64,000 nt of DNA from positions 72,414,022 to 72,478,021 of the forward strand of contig CM070877.1 of the NCBI GenBank assembly GCA_036365515.1, given 5' to 3'. Of this stretch, positions 32,800 to 45,000 are shown piece after piece. Position 1 is the stretch's first letter. Each line of letters starts with the position of its first letter. The notes under the pieces were generated by a model. The model was not told the DNA's origin and searched no databases. It was given only the letters and a program-made list of their open reading frames with translations. The position numbers and the translations under genes are program-made. Origin of the DNA: Torymus aiolomorphi (lineage: Eukaryota > Arthropoda > Insecta > Hymenoptera > Torymidae).

Positions 32800-33780
32800 A
32801 AATATTAATGAATCCAATTTCTAAAAACAAATAAATGTTTGTTTGCATCAACTATATATTTGGTTGATTTAAACAACTAAAAACAAGGAAATATCTCCGA
32901 CGCAATAACTAAACCATTCATTTCTTTAACAAATATTTTGTTAACTCAACTATTTATTTAGTAACTTCGACAGCATGATTTTGTTCAACTAGCTAAAGAA
33001 TTTATTAAAGAATCGATTCCTAATTCACAAAATCTTTACTTGTCACTACTAACTATTTCTTAGATTCAAATAAATAATTAGTTGAAGTGTCAATGTGTGT
33101 ATATCCAAATATGTTGCCATTCTTAATAAATATTTACTTGTTTTGAAGAAACCTTTTATTTAACCGACAAGATATTTAGTAACTGCAACTAACTGGTTTT
33201 GCAATCTGAACGAAAATGATTCGTTAATTTTCTTCTCTCGTCAATCAAACGTTTTCTTGATTTGACTAAATATTTCTTAGATGACAATAAATATTAATTA
33301 GATTTAACTAAATGTTTAGTGAATCAAGCACTATGACAATATAAAAGTATGTAGTTAATTTGACTACATATTTCTTGGTTTCAAATAAATCTTTTGTTAA
33401 AAGAAGTAACTGCGTACTTCTATCTACAAAACTATTTCGTTACCCCAACAAAATATTGGTTACAAAATTTCTCTTCCGATTACTAAGTTACAATTAGTTG
33501 ACTTGAATAAATGTTTGTTAGGTCTGACTAAAAAATTAGTTGAATTACCAATGTGTATGTAATAAAATACGTCGTCATTATGACTAAATTTTATATGCTT
33601 TAAACAAACATTTTATTAAACCGACAAGATATGTAGTAACTGCAACTAATACGTTTTGCAATCTGAACGAAAGTGATTCGTTAATTTTCTTCTCACGTCA
33701 ATCAAATGTTTCCTTGATTTGACTAACTATTTCTTAGCTGCATTTCAACTAATTTTTTAGTCAAACATATGAAACATTTA
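32800..33780. repeat. Degenerate AT-rich repeats, inverted to 38.1-38.5 kb
   Basis: A unit with GACAAGATATTTAGTAACTG, TTTTGCAATCTGAACGAAAA and TTAATTTTCTTCTCTCGTC occurs at 33,155-33,280 and again at 33,600-33,740. Its reverse complement is present twice at 38,159-38,523. The stretch 32,800-33,150 has looser repeats of the same words. Together with the right-hand copies these form long inverted flanks around the hAT-like MITE and Crypton. Confidence 0.8.
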
Positions 33781-33801
33781 TTCAAGTTGACTAATTGTAA
33801 C

Positions 33802-35211
33802 CAGTGCCGGCCTCAGGAAGGGGGGGGGGCCTAGGGCGTCGGGCTGGTAGGGGCGCTCCAAAACACAAATAGCTGCGGAAAAACTCCAAAGCTCCAGAAC
33901 CAAATAACCGGGGGATGCGAGTTCCACGTAGAAGAGGAATACACGCAGACGGGCGGGACAAAGCAAGTTGATTATTTAATCAACTGCAAAACCCAAATAG
34001 CCAGGGGATGCTAGATCTAAGTCTAAGAGTAATGCACGCAGACGGACGGGAGAAAGCAAGTTGATTATTTAATCAATTCCAAAACCCAAATAGCCGGGGG
34101 ATGCGAGTTCCACGTAGAAGAGGAATACACGCAGACGGGCGGAAAAAAGCAAGTTGATTATTTAATCAACTCCAAAGCCCAAATAGCCGGGGAATGCGAG
34201 TTCCACGTAGAAGACAAATACACTCAGACGGGCGGGAGAAAGCAAGTTGAATATTTAATCAACTCCAAAACCCAAATAGCCGGGGGATGCGAGTTCCACA
34301 TAGAAGACGAATACACGCAGACGGGCGGAAGAAAGCAAGTTGATTATTTAATCAACTCCAAAACCCAAATAGTCGGGGGATGCTAGTTCCAAGTCGAAGA
34401 GGAATGCACGCAGACGGGCGGGAGAAAGCAAGTTGATTATTTAATCAACTCCAAAACCCAAATAGCCGGGGGATGCGATTTCCACGTAGAAGAGGAATGC
34501 GCGCAGGCGGGCGGGATCGGAAGTTCAATATTTAATCAACTACAAACCCTAAATAGCCGGAGAATGCAAGTTCCACGTTGAAAAGTAAGGCACAGATGGG
34601 CGGAATAAAGCGGGTTGATTATTAAGTAAACTCTAAAACCCAAATAGCCGGGGGATGCAAGTTCCATATAGAAGAGGAATAAACGCAGGCTGGCGGGAGA
34701 AAGCAAGTTAAATATTTAATCAACTACAAACCCCAAATAGCCGGGAGATGCGAGTTCCACGTGGAAGAGGAAGGCATCCCGACACCCGTTTATTTTGGTT
34801 TTTTATTTTTTCAATAATTAACTCGCCTCTTCGGCTCGTCTGCGTTCTTTCTACTTCTACGTGGAACTCGCATTCCCCGGCTGTTTAGATTTTGGAGTTT
34901 ATTCAATTATTTACTTTTTACAACATTTTGTGCATTACTTATATCTACAATAAAAATTTCCATCCAAATCTTTTATATACTACTTAAGTTATTTAAAATA
35001 ATTTTGATTAAGTTTTGTCATTATATTATAATAGAAACTTTGATAATTAAATTTTTGTTTATACAGTATAAACTTTTTCAAATAATTTGAAGTTCAAAAT
35101 GTTTTAACTTTGTTATATCAAAAGATTTATAAATTCTATCTTTTGATTTCTTTAAATGGGCGCCATGAAAAAATTTGCCCAGGGGCACTGGCAAAGCTAA
35201 GGCCGGCACTG
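33802..35211. mobile_element. hAT-like non-autonomous element (1,410 bp)
   Basis: Perfect 12-bp terminal inverted repeats CAGTGCCGGCCT/AGGCCGGCACTG are flanked by 8-bp sites ATTGTAAC (33,794-33,801) and ATTGTAAT (35,212-35,219), seven of eight matching. An 8-bp duplication and CAGTG-type ends fit hAT. There is no transposase. The interior is a 93-bp minisatellite plus AT-rich sequence. Confidence 0.85.
33895..34890. repeat. 93-bp minisatellite with one inverted unit
   Basis: About ten direct units recur every ~93 bp, with the core GCCGGGGGATGCGAGTTCCA at roughly 33,909, 34,003, 34,095, 34,188, 34,281, 34,373, 34,466, 34,557, 34,646 and 34,740. One inverted unit follows near 34,850-34,880. 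Each unit also holds a perfect palindrome AGTTGATTATTTAATCAACT and a GCAGACGGGCGG word. The same core with the same period recurs at 51,940-52,930. Confidence 0.95.
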
Positions 35212-35889
35212 ATTGTAATTTAATAAGCGTAAGAGAAATCTTTTAACTAAATTTTGGTGGGGGTAAGGAAATAGTTTTTCTTACTCCCCCACCCGAAAGT
35301 ACGTACTTTCGGCCCACATCTCCGAGCCGAAAGTTAACTTTCACACCCTATTTTAGACCAACCGTGCGTTCTGATTGGCTGCCGAAGTTTTCCGACCCGC
35401 TGCGCTTGAGCGCCGCCACGCGCATGAGCCACTCTGTTTCACTCGCACGTCCGAGCGCACACTCGATCTCACTGTTGACACGTACGAAATAGACAGAGGA
35501 AAGTGGACGGGTGACAAGAAAAAAGAGTTAGTTGAAATAAAAAGTGTTGTTTGATCGTGGTCATTGTTTTTTGTTTCCTACATGTATTTGCGAGTCGTGT
35601 AGAAACAATTACACACTACGCAAGTCCCAGCACTCTGGCTGCACGATATCTTACAGAAAAATGAATAGCTCGACACGAACTCTGACTGAAATTCTCTTGA
35701 GAAATGTAAAAATGAATTGCTATTGTCTACAAATTCTCTCGAGAAATGTAGCAATAGATACTGCGTTTACATGCAGTGATAGTGTCCGCCTTCTAACCTA
35801 AAACGTGCTTAACCAAACAAGTCAAGATTGAAAGCAATAAAATTACGTGTAATTTCTCAATTTTTATTGAGATAAAAAAATTTCTTTCA

Positions 35890-37049
35890 AAGAAAAAACA
35901 CAGATGAATCCTCATCCGATGATTCTGAAGACGAAGAAGAAATCTTAAAAAATGTTGAACAAAAAGGCAAAAATAATTGTAGAGTTAGAAACATTACCAA
36001 AGAAGTTTTCCGAACGCTACCTGCTAGTCTACAACGCTTACAAAAAATGGAAAGAAGAAAATAAAAATTCACTTACAACAAACTCCGAAGAAAACAATTT
36101 AATGGTTTACTTTAACACCTTAAAACTAAAATTGAAACCGCTAACTCTATGGAGCATATGGAGTATGCTTCGAAATACTTTAAATACAAAAGACAATATT
36201 GATATTACTAAGTTCCTCGCTTTAAGAAGTATGACAAAAAATTATGGTAAAGATTACAAACCTAAAAAATCAAAAACTTTAACCTGGACTGAAATTATGA
36301 ATTTTATGACAACAGCCGATGATCAAGTGTATTTAGCCACAAAGGCAATTCATTATTTATATATTCACTTCGCAATTAATACTCTTATACTTGGTTAATT
36401 TACACTATATTTTTAACATTCACAGGTAATACTTACATTTGGAATTTGTGGTACACTCTGCTGTGACGAATTAACTAATATGAAACTTAAAGACCTAACA
36501 GACTTGGGTGATGCCTTTCTAGTATCGATCCAAGATAACAAAAATGACTACGCTGGCGAGTTTCTTATTGGAAACCTTTTCTATAACAAGGTTAAACATT
36601 ACATTTCCTTAAGACCAACCGATCAGTTTACAGACAGATTTTTCATCCACTACAACAAAGGCAAATGTACTCGTCAAGTCATTGGAAAAAATAAGATACG
36701 TGACGTACCACAGACTATTGCTTCTCATTTAAAATTACAAAATCCAAAAAGTACACAGGTCACTGTTTTAGAAGAACAGCAGCAACGCTTCTTTCTGAAT
36801 CCGATGCAAACGTGCAAATGATCAAACAACTAGGAAGATGGCGTTCGGATGCTATAGCACAAGGCTATGTAGAAAATTCACTACATAATAGACAAATGAT
36901 TTTCAATGGTATTATCCGTACAGCTACGACAAACACTCATCCAAAACGACCGACAAGTACTACACCCAATGAAGCTGACTCCGACTACCATTCAAATTGG
37001 TCGCATTCCAACCAGGAATTCACTACGAACTAGTTCCATCCAATTCCAA
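35890..37049 (+). pseudogene. Crypton tyrosine recombinase, mutated
   Basis: The enzyme class cuts and joins DNA through a phosphotyrosine link. An acidic N-terminal stretch (DESSSDDSEDEEEI) is followed by the core-binding domain (KPLTLWSIWSMLRNTL) and the linker KPKKSKTLTWTEIM. An intron at 36,345-36,425, with GC rather than GT at its 5' end, separates this from VILTFGICGTLCCDEL, where the catalytic Arg expected before DEL is Cys. TGHCFRRTAATLL (H-x-x-R) and LGRWRSDAIAQGYVENS (nucleophile Tyr) follow in a frame shifted by one base at an A run near 36,743. The missing Arg and the frameshift make it inactive. Confidence 0.88.
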
Positions 37050-37690
37050 GTAAGCATAAAAAATATTAATATACTAGATAAGTTTGCTCGATGCCACCTG
37101 TACTACCTTTCATTCCTAACAAACTTTATTTCAGACCAACAACTCAACTTTACCACAGCCAGCAATAAGAAAATACTTACACCGGAAAACAATGAAAATC
37201 AACTCTCGACAAACCACAACAGCAAAAAATTTCTTTCAAAAATACCAGTGAAAGTAAGATTCAAAGATAAAATAACTACTCAACCACCTTCATGTAAAAA
37301 AAGAATTCTTGAAAATTTAAATCCTCAAATTCAAGATGAAATGTCTCATTCGAAACCAAAGACAAATACTACACCCGATAAAGATGAATCTGATTACAAT
37401 TTAAATTAGTCAGATTTCGAAGAAGAAATCACTACGAACAACTTCAATTCAACTTCAGGTAAGCATAAAAAATACTAATGTATAGCGTCGATGCCACCTG
37501 TACTACTTTTCATTCGTAAAAAACTTTATTTCAGATCAAAAACCTACTACGACAACAAGCAATACAACAACTCTTCAACCGCAAACCAACATCAATGAAT
37601 CAAAAAGAATTTTTAAAAATTTAAATCCTCAAGTTCAAGATAAAAATCAAAACCAAAATCAAACTTTATTGTACTTATTTCATCACGTTA
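37050..37690 (+). other. Crypton 3' exons with duplicated exon-intron unit
   Basis: Two near-identical introns, 37,050-37,135 and 37,459-37,534, both start GTAAGCATAAAAAATA and end CTTTATTTCAG. The exonic sequence before each is also similar (ACAAATACTACACCC or ACAAGTACTACACCC, then a GAC/GAT-rich tract). A unit of about 400 bp has been tandemly duplicated, taking the intron with it. The encoded tail is Ser/Thr/Asn/Lys-rich without a recognisable domain, and stops occur in it. Confidence 0.6.
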
Positions 37691-38158
37691 TTTCTTTTTT
37701 TTTTTAATGAATGTGTTTCTGATGCCCGCTCCGACCAGTAAAACTTCGGCTTCGCCTCGGTCTTGCAAATGTCGGGCGGGCATCAAACCATCTCTGCAAC
37801 AGCGAAAGTAGCAGACGCCCAAAAAACCAGCTCTCCACGACGGGTGGAAAGAAAGAACAGTCGGTAATATCGACCGAGCTACCTAAAGCGGCCGAGAGAG
37901 GCACTACTATCGAGCGGGCCGAAAGAAAAACTAACACTCAAACACATCTAGCAGACGACAACGCAATTTTATTAATTATTTAATAATTACAGAACGTACT
38001 TTCGGCCGGGGAATAAGAAAAATAGTATACAATACTTGGACCGGAAATCCAATTTCCGGCCCACGTATCGTAATATACTATTGTAGATAGAACTACGTAG
38101 TTACTCATTTTAACAAAAGATTTATTTGAAATCAAGAAATATAGTGAAATTAATTAAT

Positions 38159-38523
38159 ATTTATTGTAATCTAAGAAATATTTAGTCAAATCAAGGAAAC
38201 GTTTGATTGACGAGAGAAGAAAATTAACGAATCACTTTCGTTCAAATTGCAAAACTTGTTAGTTGCAGTTACTAAATATCTTGTTGGTTTAATAAAATGT
38301 TTGTTCAAAACAAGTAAATATTAAGTAAGTATGACAACATATATTTATTGTAATCTAAGAAATATTTAGTCAAATCAAGGAAACGTTTGATTGACGAGAG
38401 AAGAAAATTAACGAATCACTTTCGTTCAAATTGCAAAACTTGTTAGTTGCAGTTACTAAATATCTTGTTGGTTTAATAAAATGTTTGTTCAAAACAAGTA
38501 AATATTAAGTAAGTATGACAACA
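38159..38523. repeat. Tandem duplication, 182-bp unit, two near-identical copies
   Basis: 38,159-38,340 and 38,341-38,523 appear identical apart from the ends. Each is the reverse complement of units at 33.15-33.28 and 33.60-33.74 kb. Identity of the two copies implies recent duplication or an assembly artefact. Confidence 0.9.
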
Positions 38524-38840
38524 TATCAAGGAGCGCGGGAGCGCTCCGAAGGCAAGTATAGAAGAGCCTTAGGAGTGACCGCGCGATGATATACATTGAA
38601 ATGGATGTACGAGAAAAAAAATCAATGCACTTTACCTATTGCGTTAGTTTCAATATAAATACATATCCTCTTAATCGAAAGCCATTTCATTGCTCTACTC
38701 AAATCAAAAGATTTTATTTAAAAAGATTATCTCATTTAAAAGATATAGAGAGCTGAATTTTTTTATGTCCACTTTCCGATTCTAAATTTTCTCCATAGTT
38801 TCAGACTCTCATCCGGTGTTGCGACTTCCTGTCACGTGAT
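38524..38840 (-). repeat. Dispersed repeat, partner at 17,262-17,584
   Basis: This is the inverted copy of the ~320-bp repeat at 17.3 kb, starting ATCAAGGAGCGCGGGAGCGC and ending near GACTTCCTGTCACGTG. It directly abuts the 182-bp tandem repeat. Confidence 0.85.
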
Positions 38841-39180
38841 ATTTTATATATATATATATATGCCTATGTCTCCAGTCTCCCCTATGCTCTATTATCTCAA
38901 CACGTGCGTCACTAATTTAGGTTATGTTTACCATATGACCCATATGTATTGGAAATGTAAACAGGAGTGGTTATTCTGTGTGGTTCTTCTTTTCGTCTTT
39001 TTTGACAATATTATTGTTAAATAATTAAAAATTTCTATACGGTTTTACGTAAGTTTTTAAATAATAATGCAATGCATAATATGATTAATTTTTATCATAA
39101 TATAACTTTAAGTAATGAAATTCACGGCCACTAATAAAATCACATATTTTTAGAGCTTTAAATAATTTAGAAAATTAATA

Positions 39181-40906
39181 ATGACCCGTTTTGCGAGAGC
39201 AAAGGGATCAAAATCTTCTAACGAGCGATTGCCAAACGAGTCAACACCATGGCACGTTATGAAGCAGCAACTAGAAGCTGCTTTGGAAAGAGAGCAAAAT
39301 GCAACTGGAGAAGCATAAGCAAAAACCAAGACTGCTAAGCAATTGCTTAAAGAACAAGAAGATCGTTATTATGCTAAATCTCTAGGCAATGTGTCCACTG
39401 ATTGGGCAGAATTCAACACTCCTAATAATAAAAAAAAATACTATGAAAAATGGCAAGGTTGAAAGAAAATCTAAAGACCAAAATAAAAAATTAAAAAAGG
39501 GTTTACAGAAATCAGTTACAGAGGAGAACGTGAATGAAATTTCCAAAGTTAAAGAAGAAAATTTTGTGAAACCTTCCAAAGGTGACACAAATTTAAAAAA
39601 GAAAAATAACAGATCTGTTAATAATGATTTAAATACAGTAAACAAAAAGAAAGTAAAAGTAGAAAATATTATTGAACAACCAGCTAAAGAAAAAAACAGC
39701 AATATAAAAAAAGAGAAAAGTAAAGATAAAAATAATGAAACAGTTACTGTCCCTGATTTTAATCAATTGAAAGGTAAAAGACAAAGAAAGAAAGAAAAAA
39801 GAAAAATTGCAAAAACAGAGAGTAATGAGGGAGAACCAAATAAGCAGTCTGAAAACAAACCTGAAAATAGTTCAGACTCCAATAACATAATGAGTAAACG
39901 TCAAAAGCGAAATCAAAAGAAACAAAATCAGAAAAATGAAAGTCAAAATAAAGATGCTAAAGCTGGTCCTTTTAATGCTGAAGGCAATGAGTGGAATAGT
40001 TCAGTTAACTTTGGCAACAAAAACAAATTTGATAACGATAGGAAATTCATGGATAGAGATGGTCAAAACAATTTTAGGAACAGAAAATCAAACTTCAGCA
40101 TTGAAGAAAAGAATTTCTACCGATTTGGTAATAACGTACCTCGAAAGTACCAAAAGAAAACTGCCAAACTTCGAGACGACAGAGAACATACAAGAAGAAA
40201 GCCAGAAATGAATTCAATCAAAGTTACAATTAATGGAATGGATGTTGAAATCGTAAAGTATGATGGCTTTCCAGTGAAGAAAGAAGATGCTGAAAGATTA
40301 ATTGAATTACGAAAGGAGATGGTAATGAAAGGTAATTAAAAAACTTCTAAACTAATTTACTTTAATTCTTGTTCTATATATAAAGAATACATTTTTCTTT
40401 TAGGTATACCAAAATCTGAAATAGATGCAGCAATGAAATTAGAAAGAAGGAAATGTGAAAAAGCTTTAGCTCGTATTAGGCGACAAGTTTGCTTCCATTG
40501 CAGAAAAGCAGGTCATAATTTATCCGATTGTCCTGAACTGGGAAAAGAAGAAGCAGGCACAGGAATTTGTTTTAAATGTGGTTCAACTGAACACACTCAC
40601 TTTGAGTGTAAAGTAACCAAATCTGATGATTATAGATATGCCAAATGTTTTATTTGTCGAGAACAAGGACATATTGCAAAACAATGCCCAGATAATCCAA
40701 AAGGTTTATATCCTGATGGTGGGGCATGTAAAATATGTGGTGACGTCACGCATTTGAAAAAAGACTGTCCAGATTTAATGAAAGAAAAAGAAGAAACTGC
40801 TATAATACTAGACACGATAAAAGATAAAAATTTAGAATCATTGGATAATGAAAATAATATAGTGAAACCACAAACTAAACCAAGTAAAAAAATAGTAAAA
40901 TTTTAA
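39181..40906 (+). CDS. ZCCHC9: ZCCHC9 orthologue, zinc knuckle protein; exon 1 disrupted
   Basis: This is the only recognisable host gene. ZCCHC9 is a nuclear/nucleolar CCHC protein thought to bind RNA and act in ribosome-related processes. The C-terminal exon (40,404-40,906) encodes four CX2CX4HX4C knuckles: CFHCRKAGHNLSDC, CFKCGSTEHTHFEC, CFICREQGHIAKQC and CKICGDVTHLKKDC, with the family signature CPDNPKGLYPDGG between the last two. Exon 1 starts at ATG 39,181 (MTRFARAKGSKSSNERLP), is Lys/Asn-rich in the middle and joins through a 72-bp GT-AG intron at 40,332-40,403. An in-frame TAA at 39,316-39,318 and a one-base frameshift at the A run 39,430-39,438 disrupt the N-terminus; the next ATG in the main frame is 39,443. 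Confidence 0.9.
40332..40403 (+). other. ZCCHC9 intron (72 bp)
   Basis: It begins GTAATTAAAA and ends TTTTCTTTTAG. Splicing joins ATGAAAG to GTATACC and keeps the frame (Met-Lys-Gly-Ile-Pro-Lys). Confidence 0.9.
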
Positions 40907-40936
40907 AATAAATAATTTTTATAATATGTGAATAAA
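40907..40936 (+). promoter_or_regulatory. ZCCHC9 polyadenylation signals
   Basis: AATAAA occurs at 40,907-40,912, directly after the stop codon, and again at 40,931-40,936. Either would give a very short 3' UTR. Confidence 0.55.
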
Positions 40937-41930
40937 ATTTTTTATTTTTGTTATTTTATTATGTTATTGCTACACTAGGAAAACAACACATATATCATAA
41001 AATCCCAAAATTTATTAGTATTGTACATATGATGAGATTAAAATATCTACCCATACACTATCTCATAGACACTATGTAGTAATTGTACATACTTTTTTTA
41101 AGTAAAATTAAATTGTTAGACTCTTTACTCTATAAAAAGAACATAATATTAAAATTTATAAACACTTTCATCAATATCAAAGTATAAATCACACTATCAC
41201 ATAAATAAATTGATAAAACTGTTTAAAAATTTTCATAGTATATATTACATTTTAATTCTAAAGAAAAGTTTCCACATATTTGAAAACATTACCATATTTA
41301 TTTTTTTATACTAATAATTATTTAAATACATTGTACCTGACATAATGTTCAGATATTTTAGATTTTCTGAGTGTGATGTAAGAAAGGACATAATAACTTT
41401 ATCAATATAGTATATAAAACAAAATTTAAAGTAAGCGAATCAACTTGTGAATATTTAAATTTCATATTTATGTCTAATTTACAATTATTCATTCCACTAA
41501 AATCTTGTACAATCTGCTATTTTAAAGTCTGGTATTTTATAGATTTTACAAACACTTTACGTTTATTTATAAATAATTTAAAAGATGAGGGCACATTCTT
41601 TGCAAAAATTTGGATGCAACAATCTAAGAAGCTGACTATGTATGAGCCTACATGGCATAACTATTAAAATATACATTTTCATTTTTAAATGATATAATAA
41701 AGTTTTGCTATATTTGATTACATAAATACAAAAATTAGAATTTGTATCAGTTTTGAACTATATTTTCATGTGTAGATTATAAATGCACAAATAGCATAAT
41801 TTTATTTCATAATAATTATTTTTAGTCAGATTGTACACAAATTTGTATCATCAAATTAATTTATAATTTTGAACCCGTACTGTCCAAACATTTCAGTATA
41901 TAGTAATTAATTTTTGTTTCTTCAACCCCC
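40937..41930. other. AT-rich intergenic stretch, no gene seen
   Basis: About 1 kb of unique-looking AT-rich DNA without coding signal or obvious repeat. It is one of the few stretches here not explained by a transposon. Confidence 0.5.
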
Positions 41931-41932
41931 CC

Positions 41933-41936
<4 letters not shown>

Positions 41937-42003
<67 letters not shown>

Positions 42004-42015
42004 CTCTCTCTCTCA
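41937..42015. repeat. (CT)n microsatellite
   Basis: An almost uninterrupted CT run of ~75 bp. It corresponds to the CT-rich outer end of palindrome copy 1, which suggests it is the element's terminus. Confidence 0.95.
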
Positions 42016-45000
42016 ATATCCGTCAAACTCTGTATCAAAAACTTTAATGAGAGCTTAAATATTTTTTAATACAATTAACACGTTTAAAAAAAATTCTTTT
42101 TTAAGTACGTTTTAACAACACAATTTTTGTCTAGTCTTTTTATTTCTTCCAATCTCATCTATTCAATAAGCACTCTCTGCAAATGATAATAATTTTTTCA
42201 TGACTGTACAAATAATAATATTGTTAATATAAAACTTTCTACGAAAGTATAAAATAAGGCAAGTATAGACGTTTTTTCTGTATAATATCTATTAAATAAT
42301 AATATTTATGATTTTGTAAAAGAAATCAAAAAAATACCAGTGAAAAAGTCTTTTACTTCTTTGAGTCATTGTATAATGAACAAATTATATGTAAGTAAGT
42401 ACATTCAAATTGTTCACTGCAAATCAGACAAATGAAAGTTGTGAAATCAATTATCGATAGTCAAGTAATGCAAACCACTCTCGGAAACTACTGTATGACT
42501 GTTCTCAGAAATGTATTCAAATTTGTTAATCTTTCTGTACAAATTAAACACAAGAAAGTACTGAAATCAATTTATTGTAGTCAAGTACCCATAAGTTAAC
42601 TTGACTGACATAATACAACTTTTCGTACCTACCCATCAAACATATTCAGCCAGCGAGCATAAATTACTACTTAACGCCCAAGGGGCGTAATAGCTCATAT
42701 ATACAGCTCTTACAAAACTTTATAGAACCTACGCACTTTACGTCCATGTGGGAAAAATTATTTGAATTGTATAATATTATATATAAGTACATTCAAATTA
42801 TTCATTGTAAATCAAACAAACGAAAGTTGTGAAATCAATTACCGATAGTCAAGTAATGCAAACAACTCTGCGAAACAATTGTATAACTGTTCTCAGAAAT
42901 GTATTCAAATTTGTTCATTCTTCTATACAAATTAAACACAAGGAAGTTCTGGAATCAGTTTATTGTAGTCAAGTACCCATAGGTTAACTTGACTGACATA
43001 ATACAACTTTTAGTACCTACTCATCAAACATATTCAGCCAGCGAGGATAAAGTACTACTTAACGCTTAACAGGCGCAATAGCTCACATACTCCTACAAAA
43101 CTTTATAGAACCTACGCACTTTACGCCCATATGGGCGAAAATTATTTTAATCATATAACTACTATGCCTTCTTTTTATTTCTAAAATTCATAAGAATTCA
43201 GATATTTACGAAAAGTCAAAGCCTATATAAAAAAATTACATAGTTACCACCATATCACCATTTTTCATTATTCTTTCTCAATTTTGAAATTTCTATAATA
43301 TTACGCATCTTGGGAGGAGAATAGAAGTCTATAGAGCTGCTCTAGCAGGGGTGGTCTTCCAATCTCCCATACATACTTGGCGGGCCCGACGGTTTGCAGT
43401 TTACCGGTGGGCTTTGTAAATGTAGAATACTATATTATTGCATAAATTCATTAACAATGTTTATACTTATAAGTCCACTATAAATAATTACATTGGCTCT
43501 AATTTTGAATTGATACCGTTTAAATATAATATCCCTACATGTGCAAAATCTCATGATGTACTTCCATTACCCAAAATATTTTTTCTTGTGTCCGTTTTTT
43601 TTAAGCGGGAATCTGATATAAAAAATACATCAAATTTATAGTCTACTCAAAAGTGCTTTAGATTTTACTAACCATTGTATAAGCCACTAATTTTTTATCC
43701 TTTTCCAACGTGTAAATATCATGTGAGATTTTATATGAGTATTTCAGACATCAGATCTCATATGAGGTATGATATATGTGATGTCATCTGCAATTTTACA
43801 TATTATGGGATCTCATGAGATCTTATATGAGATCTCATATGATATTTTCATGCGGGTTTGCACTTTCTATTTAAAAACAGAGTAATACATTCAATACGTA
43901 TTAGTATTTAATATGTAGAAGCAACCTATTTATTCATTTTATCTGATCTGTAAACATATGAATATTTATATGAAAATGATCATGTCTACACCTTCAACTG
44001 CAAACCGTCGGGCCCGCCAAGTATGTATGGGAGATTGGAAGACCACCCCTGCTAGAGCAGCTCTATAGACTTCTATTCTCCTCCCAAGATGCGTAATATT
44101 ATAGAAATTTCAAAATTGAGAAAGAATAATGAAAAATGGTGATATGGTGGTAACTATGTAATTTTTTTATATAGGCTTTGACTTTTCGTAAATATCTGAA
44201 TTCTTATGAATTTTAGAAATAAAAAGAAGGCATAGTAGTTATATGATTAAAATAATTTTCGCCCATATGGGCGTAAAGTGCGTAGGTTCTATAAAGTTTT
44301 GTAGGAGTATGTGAGCTATTGCGCCTGTTAAGCGTTAAGTAGTACTTTATCCTCGCTGGCTGAATATGTTTGATGAGTAGGTACTAAAAGTTGTATTATG
44401 TCAGTCAAGTTAACCTATGGGTACTTGACTACAATAAACTGATTCCAGAACTTCCTTGTGTTTAATTTGTATAGAAGAATGAACAAATTTGAATACATTT
44501 CTGAGAACAGTTATACAATTGTTTCGCAGAGTTGTTTGCATTACTTGACTATCGGTAATTGATTTCACAACTTTCGTTTGTTTGATTTACAATGAATAAT
44601 TTGAATGTACTTATATATAATATTATACAATTCAAATAATTTTTCCCACATGGACGTAAAGTGCGTAGGTTCTATAAAGTTTTGTAAGAGCTGTATATAT
44701 GAGCTATTACGCCCCTTGGGCGTTAAGTAGTAATTTATGCTCGCTGGCTGAATATGTTTGATGGGTAGGTACGAAAAGTTGTATTATGTCAGTCAAGTTA
44801 ACTTATGGGTACTTGACTACAATAAATTGATTTCAGTACTTTCTTGTGTTTAATTTGTACAGAAAGATTAACAAATTTGAATACATTTCTGAGAACAGTC
44901 ATACAGTAGTTTCCGAGAGTGGTTTGCATTACTTGACTATCGATAATTGATTTCACAACTTTCATTTGTCTGATTTGCAGTGAACAATTTGAATGTACTT

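Larger units (their letters stand above)
35270..38026 (+). mobile_element. Crypton-type element (tyrosine recombinase transposon)
   Basis: The recombinase gene defines the type. Tentative ends are a mirrored pair: TTTTTCTTACTCCCCCACCC...CGAAAGTACGT on the left (35,273-35,310) and the complement on the right (37,990-38,026, ACGTACTTTCGGCCGGGGAA). Cryptons normally lack true terminal inverted repeats, so these may be subterminal repeats or belong to a host MITE. 35,340-35,560 is GC-richer and could be the promoter region. 37,690-38,020 after the gene is GC-rich and non-coding. Confidence 0.6.

Noticed and set aside
33895..34890. Regular ~93-bp spaced repeats resembling a CRISPR array
   Set aside because: The whole unit repeats, including the would-be spacers, the host is eukaryotic, and the array lies inside hAT-like ends. 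It is a minisatellite.
41470..41667. 65-residue frame downstream of ZCCHC9
   Set aside because: AT-rich chance frame without recognisable features.
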